NCBI RefSeq assembly: GCF_964340395.1
Contig: NC_135549.1
Location: 16,657,842-16,721,841 of the forward strand
Direction: 5' to 3'
Source: Glandiceps talaboti
Lineage: Eukaryota > Hemichordata > Enteropneusta > Spengelidae
Length of the DNA: 64,000 nt
This document shows positions 40,301 through 63,922 of this stretch, in pieces; position 1 is the stretch's first letter, and every line of letters starts with the position of its first letter. Under the pieces are notes generated by a model. The model was not told the DNA's origin, searched no databases, and was given only the letters and a program-made list of their open reading frames with translations. A program made the translations under genes and the position numbers.

Positions 40301-43300
40301 CGCTCGCGCCTTTTTTCCCTACGTTTTATCTAAACTCCGGTCCGGCGCAACATTAGTAATAGTATAATCGCAAACTGATATCGAGGGCCGTATTGCGAAG
40401 GCCCAAGCGACTGTTGTCCCTTGCCGCGCCCTCATGCGATAACAATAGGAACATTCAGTTTGTAGACTATTGACATTTAGGTCATAGTTCACAAAGCTTG
40501 TCAATCAAAATGAACATGGTGTAGTCACCAAGCAAGTCAACACATCGAGATGCATTGGAAAAACTTTGATACTCGCACTTGAAAGACTTTCAGAGAAGAA
40601 TTATAGATACCTATGTCTCTGGGAAAGATGTTTTCGTTAGTGTACTGACAGGAAGTGACAAGTCCATAGCCTATGAAGCCCGGGCTATGAAGTCGCAGGC
40701 CTGTGGGTTATACTTCCATGCTCCGATCGTTCTCGCGATACAGCTAACATTAACAACATCTAGTCTGCAATTGTCCCAGTAGTATCCTCATTGATACAAT
40801 GATAGCTCTAATATAATCCCGTATATAAACGGCGAAGGCCCTTTTATTTGTGGTAATTTTGCTAAACAATAGGGAAGTGGTAACAACCTAGCGGCCGACC
40901 CAAAGGTTCACCCCCCCCCCCCCCCCCCCACATCAACAACAAAAATCACATAAAAAGAAAACATCAAGGAAAAGACACAACAAACTGTCATATCATATAG
41001 CATCGTGATAAAGATTACGTAAATTGACTCCTCAATCGGTATCTGAAATAATGGGGTACAATAGCGTTAGGTATATATATACTCAGTACTCTGTGGAGGC
41101 ACTAGTTGAAGACGTGTCGGATCGGAGCACGATCTCCGTGCTGTGGTAAATATGGAGGCACTTTTCTATTTCAGGTAGAACGTCTACCATTTGCACATTA
41201 TCTGCGCCTCACTATCAAACATTTTATACATGAATATTATTACTATATAATATGCTAGCTGCAGTCGAGGGAAGGTAAAAAAGGTGTCCAAAACATCTGT
41301 TGCTTGACTGGAGTGTCGGTCGGAGTTGGTACAATAAGTCGACTTCCGTAGCACTCTCTCGCTCCAGTACCACTGTAACAGCTAGCTGCATGCTAAACAA
41401 GGCAATAGACTAGTGAGCATGACAATGTATCGGGCGTCGAGTTTGTCAACGACGTCATTTACGAATGTTATAAAAACGCGCGGTTTCAAGCTTTAACAAA
41501 GAAAGATAGGAAAGGAAAAAGTACTTGATTATGACCATCAAAATGCATTTACGAGGTCAAATTTGCGCTGCAGTTTACGTGTGTTGAACGTTGAGTAACC
41601 TTACATTGAACTGTATGCAAATTATCCCTTTGCTTCCTGTATAGGTGGCCCTATATAGGACCCCCTAGGGCCTGAATAAATTTTAGAGACTTACTTGTCA
41701 AGACATTATAACTTTCATATGCTTAGGACTTTGTTTCTATGACAACTGACCCAACTTAAATGTGGTTTATGTAAAGTTAACATGTTACAGTGTATCAAAG
41801 TGTATTGTTATGCAAATTAGCACATTGTTATGCAAATGATATTATTGATTATTCTTCTTACTCACTGCTTTTTTAAAATAAAATCCATCCAAAACTATGA
41901 ATAAAGTTTATTTTACTCACCCCTACTCTGTTTTTTCCCTGCAATTACCCTACTCTACAGTTTCCTCCTTTTCCTAGCTAAATCTCTACCTGCACACTCC
42001 GGATCATTGTACTGGTAATCAGTCATATAATGATATCGTTGGAAGCAGGGTACTGGGCACATTCTAACTTTACATGATCCACAAATGTACTTAGTATCTT
42101 TCCTGTGCATATGTATCTGACATTTTGATTTAGTTTCTGTTAAGACTGGTGCATGCTGCAAATTTCTGTCGAATCTAATGTCATCACTTTGGGTTGTGGG
42201 TTTTCTCCCTGGCTTTTTCACATACGAACGACCTGCAATCAGTTCCTCAATCAGCTTACCACGAAACTTACGTTGAGTACATCTTGCTTGTGGGTTTGCT
42301 TTCTTGTAAAGAAGGAATGCATTAACTACACATACTTCAAGTAGATACCAGAATATTTGTAAGTACCAGGTAAGTCCCTTCATGTGACGTTTATAAGTTG
42401 AAAGGCGCTGGTCGGCCAAATCAACGCCCCCCATGTACTTATTGTATCTTTCTACAACTAGTGGTCGATCTACCTGCTGCTGCTCCCATCTACCATTGAC
42501 CTTAACTGCCCTTAGTACAGTATCACTCTCTGCAGTGACTGGTAATGTGGTAAGGGCATTCACTATTCTAGAGTCCTTCCAAGCAATAGCTTTCTGTCTT
42601 CCCTTCTGCCAACAAATAAATTGCCCACGTGCAAGATTTTTTACCACTGGACTTTTCGGTTTCATTTCAACTGGCAGGCCCTTCCTGTTTGGTCTAACTG
42701 TCCCACAAGCTAAAATCTTCTTATCCTTCAATTTATTGAATAAGACAGGGGATGTGTAGTAGTTGTCACAATATAATTCATAACCTTTATTATGAAATGG
42801 AGTAGTTAGTGTCAAGACTACATTATCAGTTACTGACGTTTCAGGAGGCACTTGCACTTGTGATTCACGACCTTGATACACCTTCAAATTCAGGACATAG
42901 CCAGAGGTAGATTCAGCCAGGTTGAACACCTTGATCCCCCATTTATTGGGTTTGTTCTTTATATACTGTTTAATTCCTAACCTTCCTTTAAACTTGATCA
43001 TGGTCTCATCTAAAGCTAGTTGTCTCTCGGGAGTATACACTTCTCTAAACTTTCTGACAACGACATCAATTACAGGTTTTATTTTCTGAAGTTTATCATA
43101 GTTAGGGTCATTTCGATCAGTGGGTAGTGCTTCATTGTCAACAAAGTGAAGATATCTTAAGATTTGACAGTACATGTCACGAGGCATATGTTTTCCAAAA
43201 GCAGGGGTCTGCGTTAGCCAATATTCAGACCAATACTCCTTGAACGACCCCTTCTTGTCAACTAATCCCATCGCTAAAGTTAGACCTAAAAACACTTCAA

Positions 43301-46300
43301 GATGATCGACGGATATACCTTCCCACGCAGACTTCCGGTTGTTTGGATCACGACGACATTGATCAGCGTAGCGGTTAGTTTCAGTTACTATTTTGGTCAT
43401 AAGTTCCGGAGTGAAAAAACAATCAAAAACATCTTTCGCTGATTTATCATTGAAATCAAAATTTATTCCTGAATTTTCGTTAAATTCAAAGTCATCAACG
43501 TCAGTTATGTCGCGCGACCACTCGATCGAGTCGTCGTCACTACTACTATCACTACTACTACTACTACTGGAGTCGCTGTCATCGGGTGACATATCTAATT
43601 CTGCCTCGTCATCTGAGTAACGTCGAACTAACCTGGCTAATGGTACGTCGTCCTCTATGTCAGACGGTGTAAATCCCTCAAATTCTGAGTCAGAATCAGA
43701 TGAAGAATCAAAAATATCAGCGATCACGTCACCCACTGACAGTTCGTTGTTTACACCGGTCGCCATATTTAGATTTTCATTGATAAATTTTCCGTGAACT
43801 ACGAATTTTGACCGTTGACCTCTTCGTCGTGTTATGATAAACAGCAATATACATATCAATGGACTTTTGGCGGCAATTTCTAGGCAATTGAATTGCTAAT
43901 ACCCCCCTATAACGAACAATGACATCATACGTTCGAGTCAAAGGTTGCATTGCATACATACGCCTTTAGGCGCCTCTCGGCTGCAACGGAGTCTAGGGTG
44001 AAGTACGCCCTCAGGCGCCTGCCGGCCGCAAAGGGTTAAACGATAGAGTACCGCCCCATTAAATGACGTCACATCATGAATAAGTAATAGCAAGGGAGAT
44101 GCGGCAAGGGACAACAGTCGCTCGGGCCTTCGGCCCTCGACCTCGGGCCTTCGGCCCTCAATTTGCGATTAGACTAGTGTTGCGCGGGATCGGAGTTTAG
44201 ATAAAACTTTGGGCAAAAAAGGCGCGAGCGACTGTCGACAGTCTAGATCAGATTGAATGTCATGAAATGTGACTGTGTACATTTAACATTGTATACTGAA
44301 TCAGTGTAATGATTATTGGACCAAATTGCATGTCATAAAATGTGAGTCACTGTACAAGTGCCTCACAGTCGTGTGGATAGACTTCCACAAAACTAGTTGT
44401 AAATTGAAAGAGTAACTTCAAACACCCTCACTGTGTTTATTGTGGTACAGTCTGTGTTTATGGCATGAATTGAAGTGAATGACATGATTTATTCCAGGTG
44501 TGCCATTGTACAGTATACATGTAGTAGGGTGGGGTTATGTGGTAATAAAACCAGTTCTAACAATACTTGTTTATCACAATATTAGGTGCTCCTGTTAGTA
44601 ATGTTAGTTGATAGCAATAATCAATACAAGTGTCCTAAAGGCAGAAATAAGTCTGACTGGACTTTTCCTTTAAATCTAGTGAAAATTTTAAGGATTGCAC
44701 TAATGTGCACTTGATGTGAAATCACTGGTTATGACAACATATTTTTTTCGTTTCTCATCAGGAAACACAGCGTCTCATGCAAGAACCAGTTCCTGGTATT
44801 AGTGCATTACCAGATGATCATAATGCAAGGTATTTCCATGTAGTAGTTGGTGGTCCAAAAGATGTAAGTACTTGTGTCAAAATGTTATAGAGTAGAAAGG
44901 AAGTGAGCAGTTTCTACTAAAGTTAAACATCCTATCTAGACTACCAAGTTTATGAAGTCTGTTAGACCAGTGGAAATCAATAGAAAATTGTAGCTAAAAC
45001 AGTTCATTTGGCTAAATCTGACCACCAAGCAATAGAAGCTAATTTGAGCTCAGAGATGTCACATGATAAAGACTACAAAAACTCTTTGAGAAGGCACAAG
45101 TAGAGTTTGGCTAGAAACATAGTTCATCTTCGAGATTGTCAATTGTGTTCATTGTGATAAGTGGGCACAGGTCAGGTTGGTTGCAGAGTTGTTTGACCAA
45201 AAGTGACAACTTATCCCTCCAACTGTTTACTCCACTCTTTGAATACCATTGGCTACTTTTATAACTTACACAAACTGTCGTGATAATACATACTTACTTC
45301 AGTAACTAAATTTTAGAGCGTAATTTTTTCTCATCAGCCACCCCTTCCCCCAACTTATGTTCATTCCTAGAAGTAGTTTGTGGTGCCTGTCTTTCGTTTC
45401 TGGAGTCCATATAATTGTCAATAGTTTTGTTTTATCAAATTTATCAAAGTATATGTTTTCTTAGACTTTACCATACACAGTCCTTGTATGAAAACTGCCA
45501 TACATTTATGAAATCTTCATGTTGTCTTTACCATACACAGTCCCCATATGAAGGAGGAACGTTTAAACTAGAACTCTTTCTGCCAGAAGAATATCCAATG
45601 GCAGCACCTAAAGTACGATTTATGACCAAAATTTATCATCCCAATATTGATAAGCTGGGTAGAATTTGTTTGGATATTTTAAAAGGTAAGTTTTTAGACT
45701 ATATAGGCTTGAAATGAACTTTTTTTGTGACAGTCCTAGTGGGCTACCAATTTTCAGAAAGTGGTAGCCCAAGGATGGTGACCAGTAGTCCTATATTCCT
45801 GAACTGGAAATATATTTGTTATTGAAATACAAATACCATGACAGACATGGTTTATGTTGTACTTGAATCCCCTCTAATAATGAATGTTTCCCCCGATATA
45901 TCTGCAGATAAGTGGAGTCCTGCTTTACAAATCCGCACAGTGTTACTTTCAATTCAGGCGTTACTCAGTGCACCAAACCCAGATGATCCTCTAGCCAATG
46001 ATGTAGCAGAACAGTGGAAAGTTAATGAAGCCCAAGCAATTGAAACAGGTACGAGGTAGCAGTTAGTGTGTACTATTAGTTATCCCTGCAAAGTTCTCCT
46101 CAGTGGGATTATTTCAAGTGACAAGATAATTCACTGCTGATGGTTCAGATCCGCTTTGTAAGTTAGTATTTTGTCAATTCTAGTTAACATTTAGTCACTC
46201 TACATGATGTAACATGGTAAGCTGTACATCTATACTTGGAAAGGTTTCATAATGACAACATCTCGAATTGTGCGTGAAGTACAACTTCAGTTGAAGTAAT

Positions 46301-47175
46301 GTGGCAACATGACAGGAATACCTTTGCTTAAAAAGACTGTCATCTGACTGATTCCCATTTTACACTCCACCAAGACTGTTAAATGCTCTGTTTAACCAAT
46401 GACAATGCATGGTTTTGATCCTTTTGTGTTTACTGCAATGTAAGCTGGGTTTTGATAGGCTAGGCATACACATGAGATTTTAACATAACCAACAGTGTTG
46501 CAGCCAGAGGGGTTTTTTGGGTCATTTGACACACATTTTTTGGACCTGACCCACAATTTTGGAAGTGATGGGTCATAGGTGACCCACACTAAAATTGTAT
46601 GCAAATATGTTTAGCAATATGACCACGCCTATAACAACAGCCAAATGATTGCGTATACTGCATAGATAACAACAGGGTTGGATAGACAACTGCATAATCA
46701 TTTAGCAAATATCTAGCAATGTTAGGTATCACAAGTGATTTTTTTAAATTGGTGTAGCATGGATCAGCATATTTTTAAAAACTGTACAGTTGTGCTACAA
46801 CTCCATTGTCGCTTTTTATTATAATGTCCCCAAAAAATTTATGATGACCCAGAAAAATGAAAGTCTCGGGACACTATGTCCCACTCTTTCAAAAGGCTGG
46901 CTGCAACACTGAACCAATATTGGCTCAGACGTAGGGGCAAGAACCATGACCAAAACGCGAACACTGTAGTAGAAAGAACAATCCTAGTAAAAACATGAAG
47001 GTGCATGTAATAGGGATGTGTAATAGTGAACAAATAGCTGACCACTAGGTACATGTAATAGTGAACAAATAGCTCACACTACTACATCTGATTTTAGTCA
47101 AATTACTAACCACACTTTTTTTTGTTTTGTTTACTTACAGCAAGAGCATGGACAAGACTATATGCAATCAAATAG
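37331..47175 (+). CDS. UBE2N: Ubiquitin-conjugating enzyme E2 N (Ubc13), 5 exons, complete
   Basis: E2 that builds K63-linked ubiquitin chains together with a Uev (UBE2V) partner, in NF-kB-type signalling and DNA-damage tolerance. Exons are 37331-37360, 44762-44863, 45541-45685, 45908-46048 and 47141-47175, with GT-AG borders and phases that close to 150 aa plus TAG (human 152). Starts [15 protein letters not shown], as in all Ubc13 proteins. The UBC fold shows the HPN motif at 77-79, the active-site cysteine C87 in GRICLDIL, and the near-invariant block [20 protein letters not shown]. The protein ends RLYAIK, two residues short of the vertebrate end. Intron 1 (7.4 kb) carries nested transposons. 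The exon 3 acceptor lies in a duplication that leaves a second in-frame AG 60 nt upstream. Confidence 0.97.
38187..38471 (+). other. Unassigned CpG-richer open frame in UBE2N intron 1
   Basis: A 94-codon open frame that is less AT-rich than its surroundings, with several Cys and basic residues near its start. No family recognised, and no splice signals that clearly frame it. It may be a captured fragment of a transposon or gene, or chance. Confidence 0.2.
38927..39916. mobile_element. Non-autonomous DNA element with inverted ends (990 bp)
   Basis: Imperfect terminal inverted repeats of about 65 bp. The left arm 38927-38994 starts TTTGATGCACACAATTGCTA and contains TTTGGTGTTCCCCTATCTC. The right arm 39855-39916 is its reverse complement (GAGATAGGGGAACACCAAA ... 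AATTGTGTGCGTCAAA). No open frame inside. The target duplication is not clear. Confidence 0.65.
40286..40430 (+). repeat. Left terminal inverted repeat of the Mutator-like element
   Basis: Pairs with 44100-44245 in reverse complement. Carries a GAGGGCCGTATTGCGAAGGCC motif, related to the GAGGGCCGAAGGCCCGAG hairpin that is duplicated in the right arm. Confidence 0.85.
40576..40782 (+). pseudogene. RecQ-like helicase N-terminal fragment, decayed
   Basis: The frame reads [20 protein letters not shown] and then [13 protein letters not shown]. This matches the start of a RecQ-type helicase domain, where motif I should be PTGSGKS. Here the Walker A Pro is Leu and the second Gly is Asp, which should abolish ATP binding. 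The frame loses similarity after about 40 codons and a stop lies just upstream. It lies inside the Mutator-like element, so it is probably captured or cargo sequence. Confidence 0.5.
40911..40929. repeat. Poly-C tract inside the Mutator-like element
   Basis: 19 consecutive C residues. Confidence 0.95.
41626..44035 (-). mobile_element. piggyBac element (2.4 kb), nested in the Mutator-like element
   Basis: Ends are CCCTTTGC (41626-41633) and GCAAAGGG (44028-44035). They are flanked by TTAT (41622-41625) and TTAA (44036-44039), a TTAA target duplication with one mutated base. The size is typical of an autonomous piggyBac. Subterminal palindromes (AGGCGCCT on the right, CCCTAGGG on the left) are present. 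It lies antisense to UBE2N in intron 1. Confidence 0.88.
41955..43766 (-). CDS. piggyBac transposase (PGBD-like), apparently intact
   Basis: DDE/D-type cut-and-paste transposase. The frame is open for 634 codons from 43859. The better start is [12 protein letters not shown] at 43766 (603 aa), because upstream residues look like untranslated leader. The N-terminus has an acidic/Ser-rich region (SDSDSEF, poly-Ser/Asp). The catalytic Asp residues are visible in family context: D253 ([13 protein letters not shown]), D334 (YCDNYYTSP), D449 and D452 (GGVDLAD). The [10 protein letters not shown] block follows the first Asp. The C-terminal Cys/His domain (CQIH, CGSC, CPVPC, H) and a basic RKRRKL end are present. 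AATAAA lies 43 nt past the stop (41912-41907). No frameshift seen, so possibly active. Confidence 0.93.
   Translation of the reverse strand: MATGVNNELSVGDVIADIFDSSSDSDSEFEGFTPSDIEDDVPLARLVRRYSDDEAELDMSPDDSDSSSSSSSDSSSDDDSIEWSRDITDVDDFEFNENSGINFDFNDKSAKDVFDCFFTPELMTKIVTETNRYADQCRRDPNNRKSAWEGISVDHLEVFLGLTLAMGLVDKKGSFKEYWSEYWLTQTPAFGKHMPRDMYCQILRYLHFVDNEALPTDRNDPNYDKLQKIKPVIDVVVRKFREVYTPERQLALDETMIKFKGRLGIKQYIKNKPNKWGIKVFNLAESTSGYVLNLKVYQGRESQVQVPPETSVTDNVVLTLTTPFHNKGYELYCDNYYTSPVLFNKLKDKKILACGTVRPNRKGLPVEMKPKSPVVKNLARGQFICWQKGRQKAIAWKDSRIVNALTTLPVTAESDTVLRAVKVNGRWEQQQVDRPLVVERYNKYMGGVDLADQRLSTYKRHMKGLTWYLQIFWYLLEVCVVNAFLLYKKANPQARCTQRKFRGKLIEELIAGRSYVKKPGRKPTTQSDDIRFDRNLQHAPVLTETKSKCQIHMHRKDTKYICGSCKVRMCPVPCFQRYHYMTDYQYNDPECAGRDLARKRRKL
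44100..44245 (-). repeat. Right terminal inverted repeat of the Mutator-like element
   Basis: Reverse complement of the left arm. It has two copies of a CGGGCCTTCGGCCCTC hairpin where the left arm has one. Confidence 0.85.
45468..45552 (+). repeat. Duplicated 3' splice site of UBE2N exon 3
   Basis: TTTACCATACACAGTCC followed by TATGAA occurs twice, with AGs ending at 45480 and 45540. The second is the family-consistent exon start. The 60-nt gap is open in frame and would insert 20 residues between D44 and S45. Confidence 0.85.
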
Positions 47176-48565
47176 ATTTACTAGAACCAAGGGTATATTA
47201 AAAAAAACAGCTGATTGTAATTTCATACTAGAAGACCAACCAACCCTGGCAACAGTCTGTGTACCCTGAAGTGTGTAAACCTCACACACACACACACACC
47301 AGCATCAAAGATCCCGCCCGTTCTTTTATTTTATCTTATTTTATTCTATTACTGCCCATCTCGTGTTCCTCGTTACAAATCCAGTATTGTTGTGTTGGCC
47401 TACAGGGTTGGTTCTACTTGACACTCAGAAAAATACTCAAGGAGCCCCAGAGTTCTCTTTTCTAGTTTGTCTACTTTCTTGTTTTTTTTAAGTTTTGAAC
47501 TTTTTGTTGAAAAGTCCCTGAATCAAGAGCAAAAGTGTAGATCTTTGCAAATTCATTGTATTTTTTTTTTCGTTGAATATTTAGAACTTCGAATTATGAT
47601 TATGAGTTTCTGTGAAAAGTCACTGTATTTTTAAAAAGAAGGAGTTCCTTTTTTTTTTTTTAAATACTAACTGGGTGAGGTAAAGTAGGGTGTGTTTGCT
47701 AAATATATGGAAATAGCTGTAAGCTAATTAATTATGGTGGGGGGAATAGCTACCTTTAGATCACAGAGAGCAGAGCACATTGTAATACAAGCCAGATAGT
47801 ATTGCTTTCACATAGGCTTTTGAAGGAACTGATTTTCAGCTGGTTGGGTATTCATTTAGAAAGCTGCTGGAACCAATTTGAAATACAGTGGTTACAGCAA
47901 TGATGCTAAAAAAATCATGTATATGTACATTATTCACTCTCGCTTGCCATGTTCATTGTCCTCAGCGAATGCAGCACTGAAAAAAAATTTAACCAAAAAA
48001 AAACACAAAAAAACCCCAGAAAGCATAAAAAGATAAAGAGAATTCAGTTTACATTACATAACTTGCATTTTCAATATATCGTCAACACCATCATGTTTTT
48101 GTCATATCCCAGTCAATTCGGTTTAAATGACTGAATATGTCAAACGTACGTGCACACAAAGAGTTGTGGTCAAGAACTTGAATAGCGCCACCAAGAGATA
48201 ATAAAAAAACTAACGCTTTGTTTTTTTCTCCCTTTGGAATTGAAAGTTTGCAGCTGTTTCCAACCACGTTGTCAGACCTCATTATCATTATGTACATGCT
48301 TCAAGTCACTATGAAAGTTTACTGACCAGAGTAAGGTTGGGAAAGAGTATTTGTACAAATAAAAAAAAAACACCTTTGATAGTAGTTAGTTGCAACCTCT
48401 TCTCTCAGATTGCATACATGTATATCTCTTGAACTTTGGCCACCAAACAAGGAAATATCTCTTTCCCCTCCCAGAAACCTGTACAATTGTTTACAATACA
48501 GAAAATGTGACATTTCTTTTTTGTAGCCTCACATTTAAGATACAATAAAACATACATAACCTTTG
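47176..48565 (+). other. Probable UBE2N 3' UTR
   Basis: No coding sequence. AATAAA at 48544-48549 is a reasonable polyadenylation signal, and several long A and T tracts precede it. The true end is uncertain. Confidence 0.4.
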
Positions 48566-50283
48566 CTTGAATCATTTTGAAGTATGATTTGTGAAATATT
48601 TGTGTGTGTGCTTGTGAATGAAAACCAAATCAAAATGCAAATGATCGCAATCCAAATGCTTTGGCATTTGATGGGGATGTTACTAAGGGTGTCTACATAA
48701 GAAATTGTTCAAATCCAAGTCGTTGCATAATGTATACTATGTAAAAAAAAAAAATCATTTATTGAATTTTACATGTCTGTGATGTCGTGATGCTTTAACT
48801 TATGACTAATCAAGTTCTTGTGCATTGTCATATTTGACCATTTTATAAAGAAACATTGATCAAATTGTGTGTAGCAATGCATAAAGTGTTTTGGCATTCA
48901 AGTGACAAAATATTAGTCAGACTTGTGGGCCATATGAAAGTCATGATTTTGAAAAACTTTGGTAGTATAAAACTGTATTGAATCGAATGTGTTGTATTTT
49001 CTGAAAAATGGTAAAAGACAAATATTAAAGTTGTATGGACCATGTATCAGGGATGTAGGTATAAAGGGCTGGTAACTGGCAAAAATAATGAACTACTTTG
49101 CAATTTCTTACCAGCTATTTTTTTCAGGAATTTTTTATTAACCATTGTGTTTCAACCACTATATATCTGTTGACAGGCAAATTCATGTGTCTCCCTTGTA
49201 GGTGTTTATACCACCTACTTTTCCAATCTTACCAGCTACTTCCCTGCATATCTACTGTGAATTTAATATAAGTTTCCACTGAACAATTCTCTTCATGTTA
49301 GCACATTTGAACTCAAATAAACTCGGTGGAAATTCACTTTTACGACAAATCCTGTCGATATCAAGGTGTCCAACACAAGATAATCCAATTACTGATATGC
49401 AAATTAAGTCTAAGAATGTGATTTTGGGTCACAAACTTTAAAACTCTGTAACAGCCAAGCCAGTCTTTTACAAATGTAGCAACACTGAAGGGTGTGCAAC
49501 TATAAACACAACTGTCACTTTCAGATTATGATACAATATCAACAGTTTCTTACGAAATCATCAAAGTTATGCATTATTTGTCTATATTTGAAACATTATC
49601 AATTTTACGAAATGTAATTCTGTATACATGGGTCCAGCTAATACATCCATCCATGCTAAGACAATGGTTATGGGTTCTGAGTACTTGGGCGTGCTACAGG
49701 GAGGGGTGAGGTGAGGTGAGGGGGGGGGGTACCAATTCTCATTTGAAAATAAATCACCAAATCAAGTCTCTTCTTTAAAAACAGTTTTTTATACATTTAT
49801 TGATGTGTTGGAAAAACAACTACATCATATCATGATAATTACAAAGTATGTTATTTAAGAAATGTAGCCATTGGAAAAAACAAATCAACTATTTGCCTCT
49901 AAATATACACAGATATCACTTACAAAAATAATCAATTTAGACTTTATTATTGATAGATGATATTTCACTTAAATAGACCATAATACCCTCATAAATACCA
50001 ACAAGTCTACTGTTAAATTACAGTCAAATTGATAATATTCTGTTCAAACATTTTAAAATAAGATTAAAATACAGATTTTCAAAACTTTACTTAGAGTAAA
50101 GTGCTCTTTCATTATGTCGATGAAATTAAATTTTTGATAGATTATTTTGTATTATTTTGTACTCCTAACACAAATTTCCTTTCAACATAGTTCATTGGAC
50201 AAATTAAAACTTGTCTTCATCAGTAATTAAGTTTTGCAATAATTTTACAAATTCAAAGGAAGCTAAACATTTGCCTATATCAT
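48566..50283. other. Intergenic, no gene recognised
   Basis: AT-rich sequence between the UBE2N 3' end and the arrays beyond it. I see no conserved coding, RNA gene or clear transposon here. Confidence 0.5.
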
Positions 50284-50878
50284 TTGTAAGTAAGGCAATC
50301 TGAGGTCAATCAAGGTCACATGTTCCCTCACCTAAGTAAGGCAGTCTGAGGTCAATCAAGGTCACATGTTCACTAACCTCAGTAAGGCAATCTGAGGTCA
50401 ATCAAGGTCACCTGTTCACTAACCTCAGAAAGGCAATCTGAGGTCAATCAAGGTCACATGTTCACTAACCTCAGTAAGGCAATCTCAGGTCAAACAAGGT
50501 CACCTGCTCACTAACCTCAGTATGACAATATCAGGCAAAACAAGGTCATCTGCTCACTAACTTAGGTAATCTGAGGTCAAACATAGTCACCTGTTCACTA
50601 ACCTCAGTAAGGTAATCTGAGGCCAAATAAGGTCACCTGCTCACTAACCTTATGGGAATCTGAGGTCAAACAAGGTCACTTGTTCACTAACCTAAGTAAG
50701 GTAACTTGAGGCCAAATAAAGTCACCTGCTCACTTATCTTAGGGCAATCTGAGGTCAAACAAGGCCACCTGTTCACTAACCTAAGTAAGGTAACCTGAGG
50801 CCAAATAAGGTCACCTGCTCACTTATCTTAGGGCAATCTGAGGTCAAATAAGGTAACTAGGTTACCTACTTACCAACT
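50284..50878. repeat. 46-bp minisatellite
   Basis: About 12-13 copies of CAGTAAGGCAATCTGAGGTC then AATCAAGGTCACCTGTTCAC then TAACCT, with divergence increasing to the right. On the minus strand each unit shows CTGAGGTTAGTG, a donor-like string. Confidence 0.95.
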
Positions 50879-51089
50879 AATCAGGCAATCTGAGGTTAAA
50901 CAATGTGTAGTAGCTAAAATTGATTACAGGCACACTGCCTATGTCATTTAATATATGTTCGTTATGTCCAGTACAGTGATGCAACATCTCTATACATTGT
51001 GATACTCTGCATAGTGATGCAATAGGCTGAATAGCCGTGCACATTCTAATATCCTGCAGTCCTGCACATCCTGATATCCAGTGCAGTCC

Positions 51090-51735
51090 TGCACATTATA
51101 CTAAGTACTGTGATACAACAGGCCTGCACGTTATATCAAGTACAGTGATGCAACAGGCCTGCACGTTATATCAAGTACAGTGATGCAACAGGCCTGCACA
51201 TTATATCAAGTACAGTGATGCAAAGGGCTGCACATTATATCAAGTACAGTGATGCAACAGGCCTGCACATTATATCAAGTACAGTGATGCAACAGGCCTG
51301 CACGTTATATCAAGTACAGTGATGCAACAGGCCTGCACATTATATCAAGTACAGTGATGCAACAGGCCTGCACGTTATATCAAGTACAGTGATGCAACAG
51401 GCCTGTACACCATATCAAGTATAGTGATGCAACAGGCCTGCACACCATATCAAGTATAGTGATGCAACAGGCCTGCACACCATATCAAGTACAGTGATGC
51501 AACAGGCCTGTACACCATATCAAGTACAGTGATGCAAGTCCTGCACACCATATCAAGTACATTGATGCAACAGACCTGCACATTATATCAAGTAGTTTAG
51601 TACAGTGATGCAACAGACCTGCACATTATATCAAGTACAGTGATGCAACAGGCCTGCACGTTATATCAAGTACAGTGATGCAACAGGCCTGCACGTTATA
51701 TCAAGTACAGTGATGCAACAGGCCTGTACACTCCA
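51090..51735. repeat. 35-bp minisatellite downstream of the second DCAF1 gene
   Basis: About 17-18 copies of TGATGCAACAGGCCTGCACA followed by TTATATCAAGTACAG, highly homogeneous. It ends about 50 bp before the stop codon of the minus-strand gene, so it probably lies in that gene's 3' UTR or immediate downstream flank. Confidence 0.95.
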
Positions 51736-51786
51736 ACATCCAACATCCAACATCACATCAGTCCAGTACATTAATCATCTGTGACA

Positions 51787-63922
<12,136 letters not shown>

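Larger units (their letters stand above)
40286..44245. mobile_element. Mutator-like element with ~145-bp TIRs and 9-bp TSD, host of a nested piggyBac
   Basis: Perfect 25-bp outer inverted repeats (TAGACTGTCGACAGTCGCTC plus GCGCC) at 40286-40310 and 44221-44245 extend imperfectly (about 85%) for about 145 bp, including GTTTTATCTAAACTCCG and AGCGACTGTTGTCCCTTGCC. The element is flanked by the direct repeat GATCAGATT (40277-40285 and 44246-44254). A 9-bp target duplication with long TIRs is the signature of Mutator-like elements. No MULE transposase is seen, so it is non-autonomous. Without the piggyBac it is about 1.55 kb. Confidence 0.8.

Noticed and set aside
43393-43620. 75-codon plus-strand frame with a leucine run
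   Set aside because: Antisense of the Ser/Asp-rich part of the piggyBac transposase.
41955-43859. Use of the first ATG of the open frame (43859) as the transposase start
   Set aside because: The extra 31 residues are hydrophobic/basic and unlike family N-termini. The ATG at 43766 begins the acidic region expected of piggyBac transposases.
50284-51735. Tandem arrays considered as a CRISPR array
   Set aside because: Units are directly contiguous with no unique spacers, and this is animal nuclear DNA.
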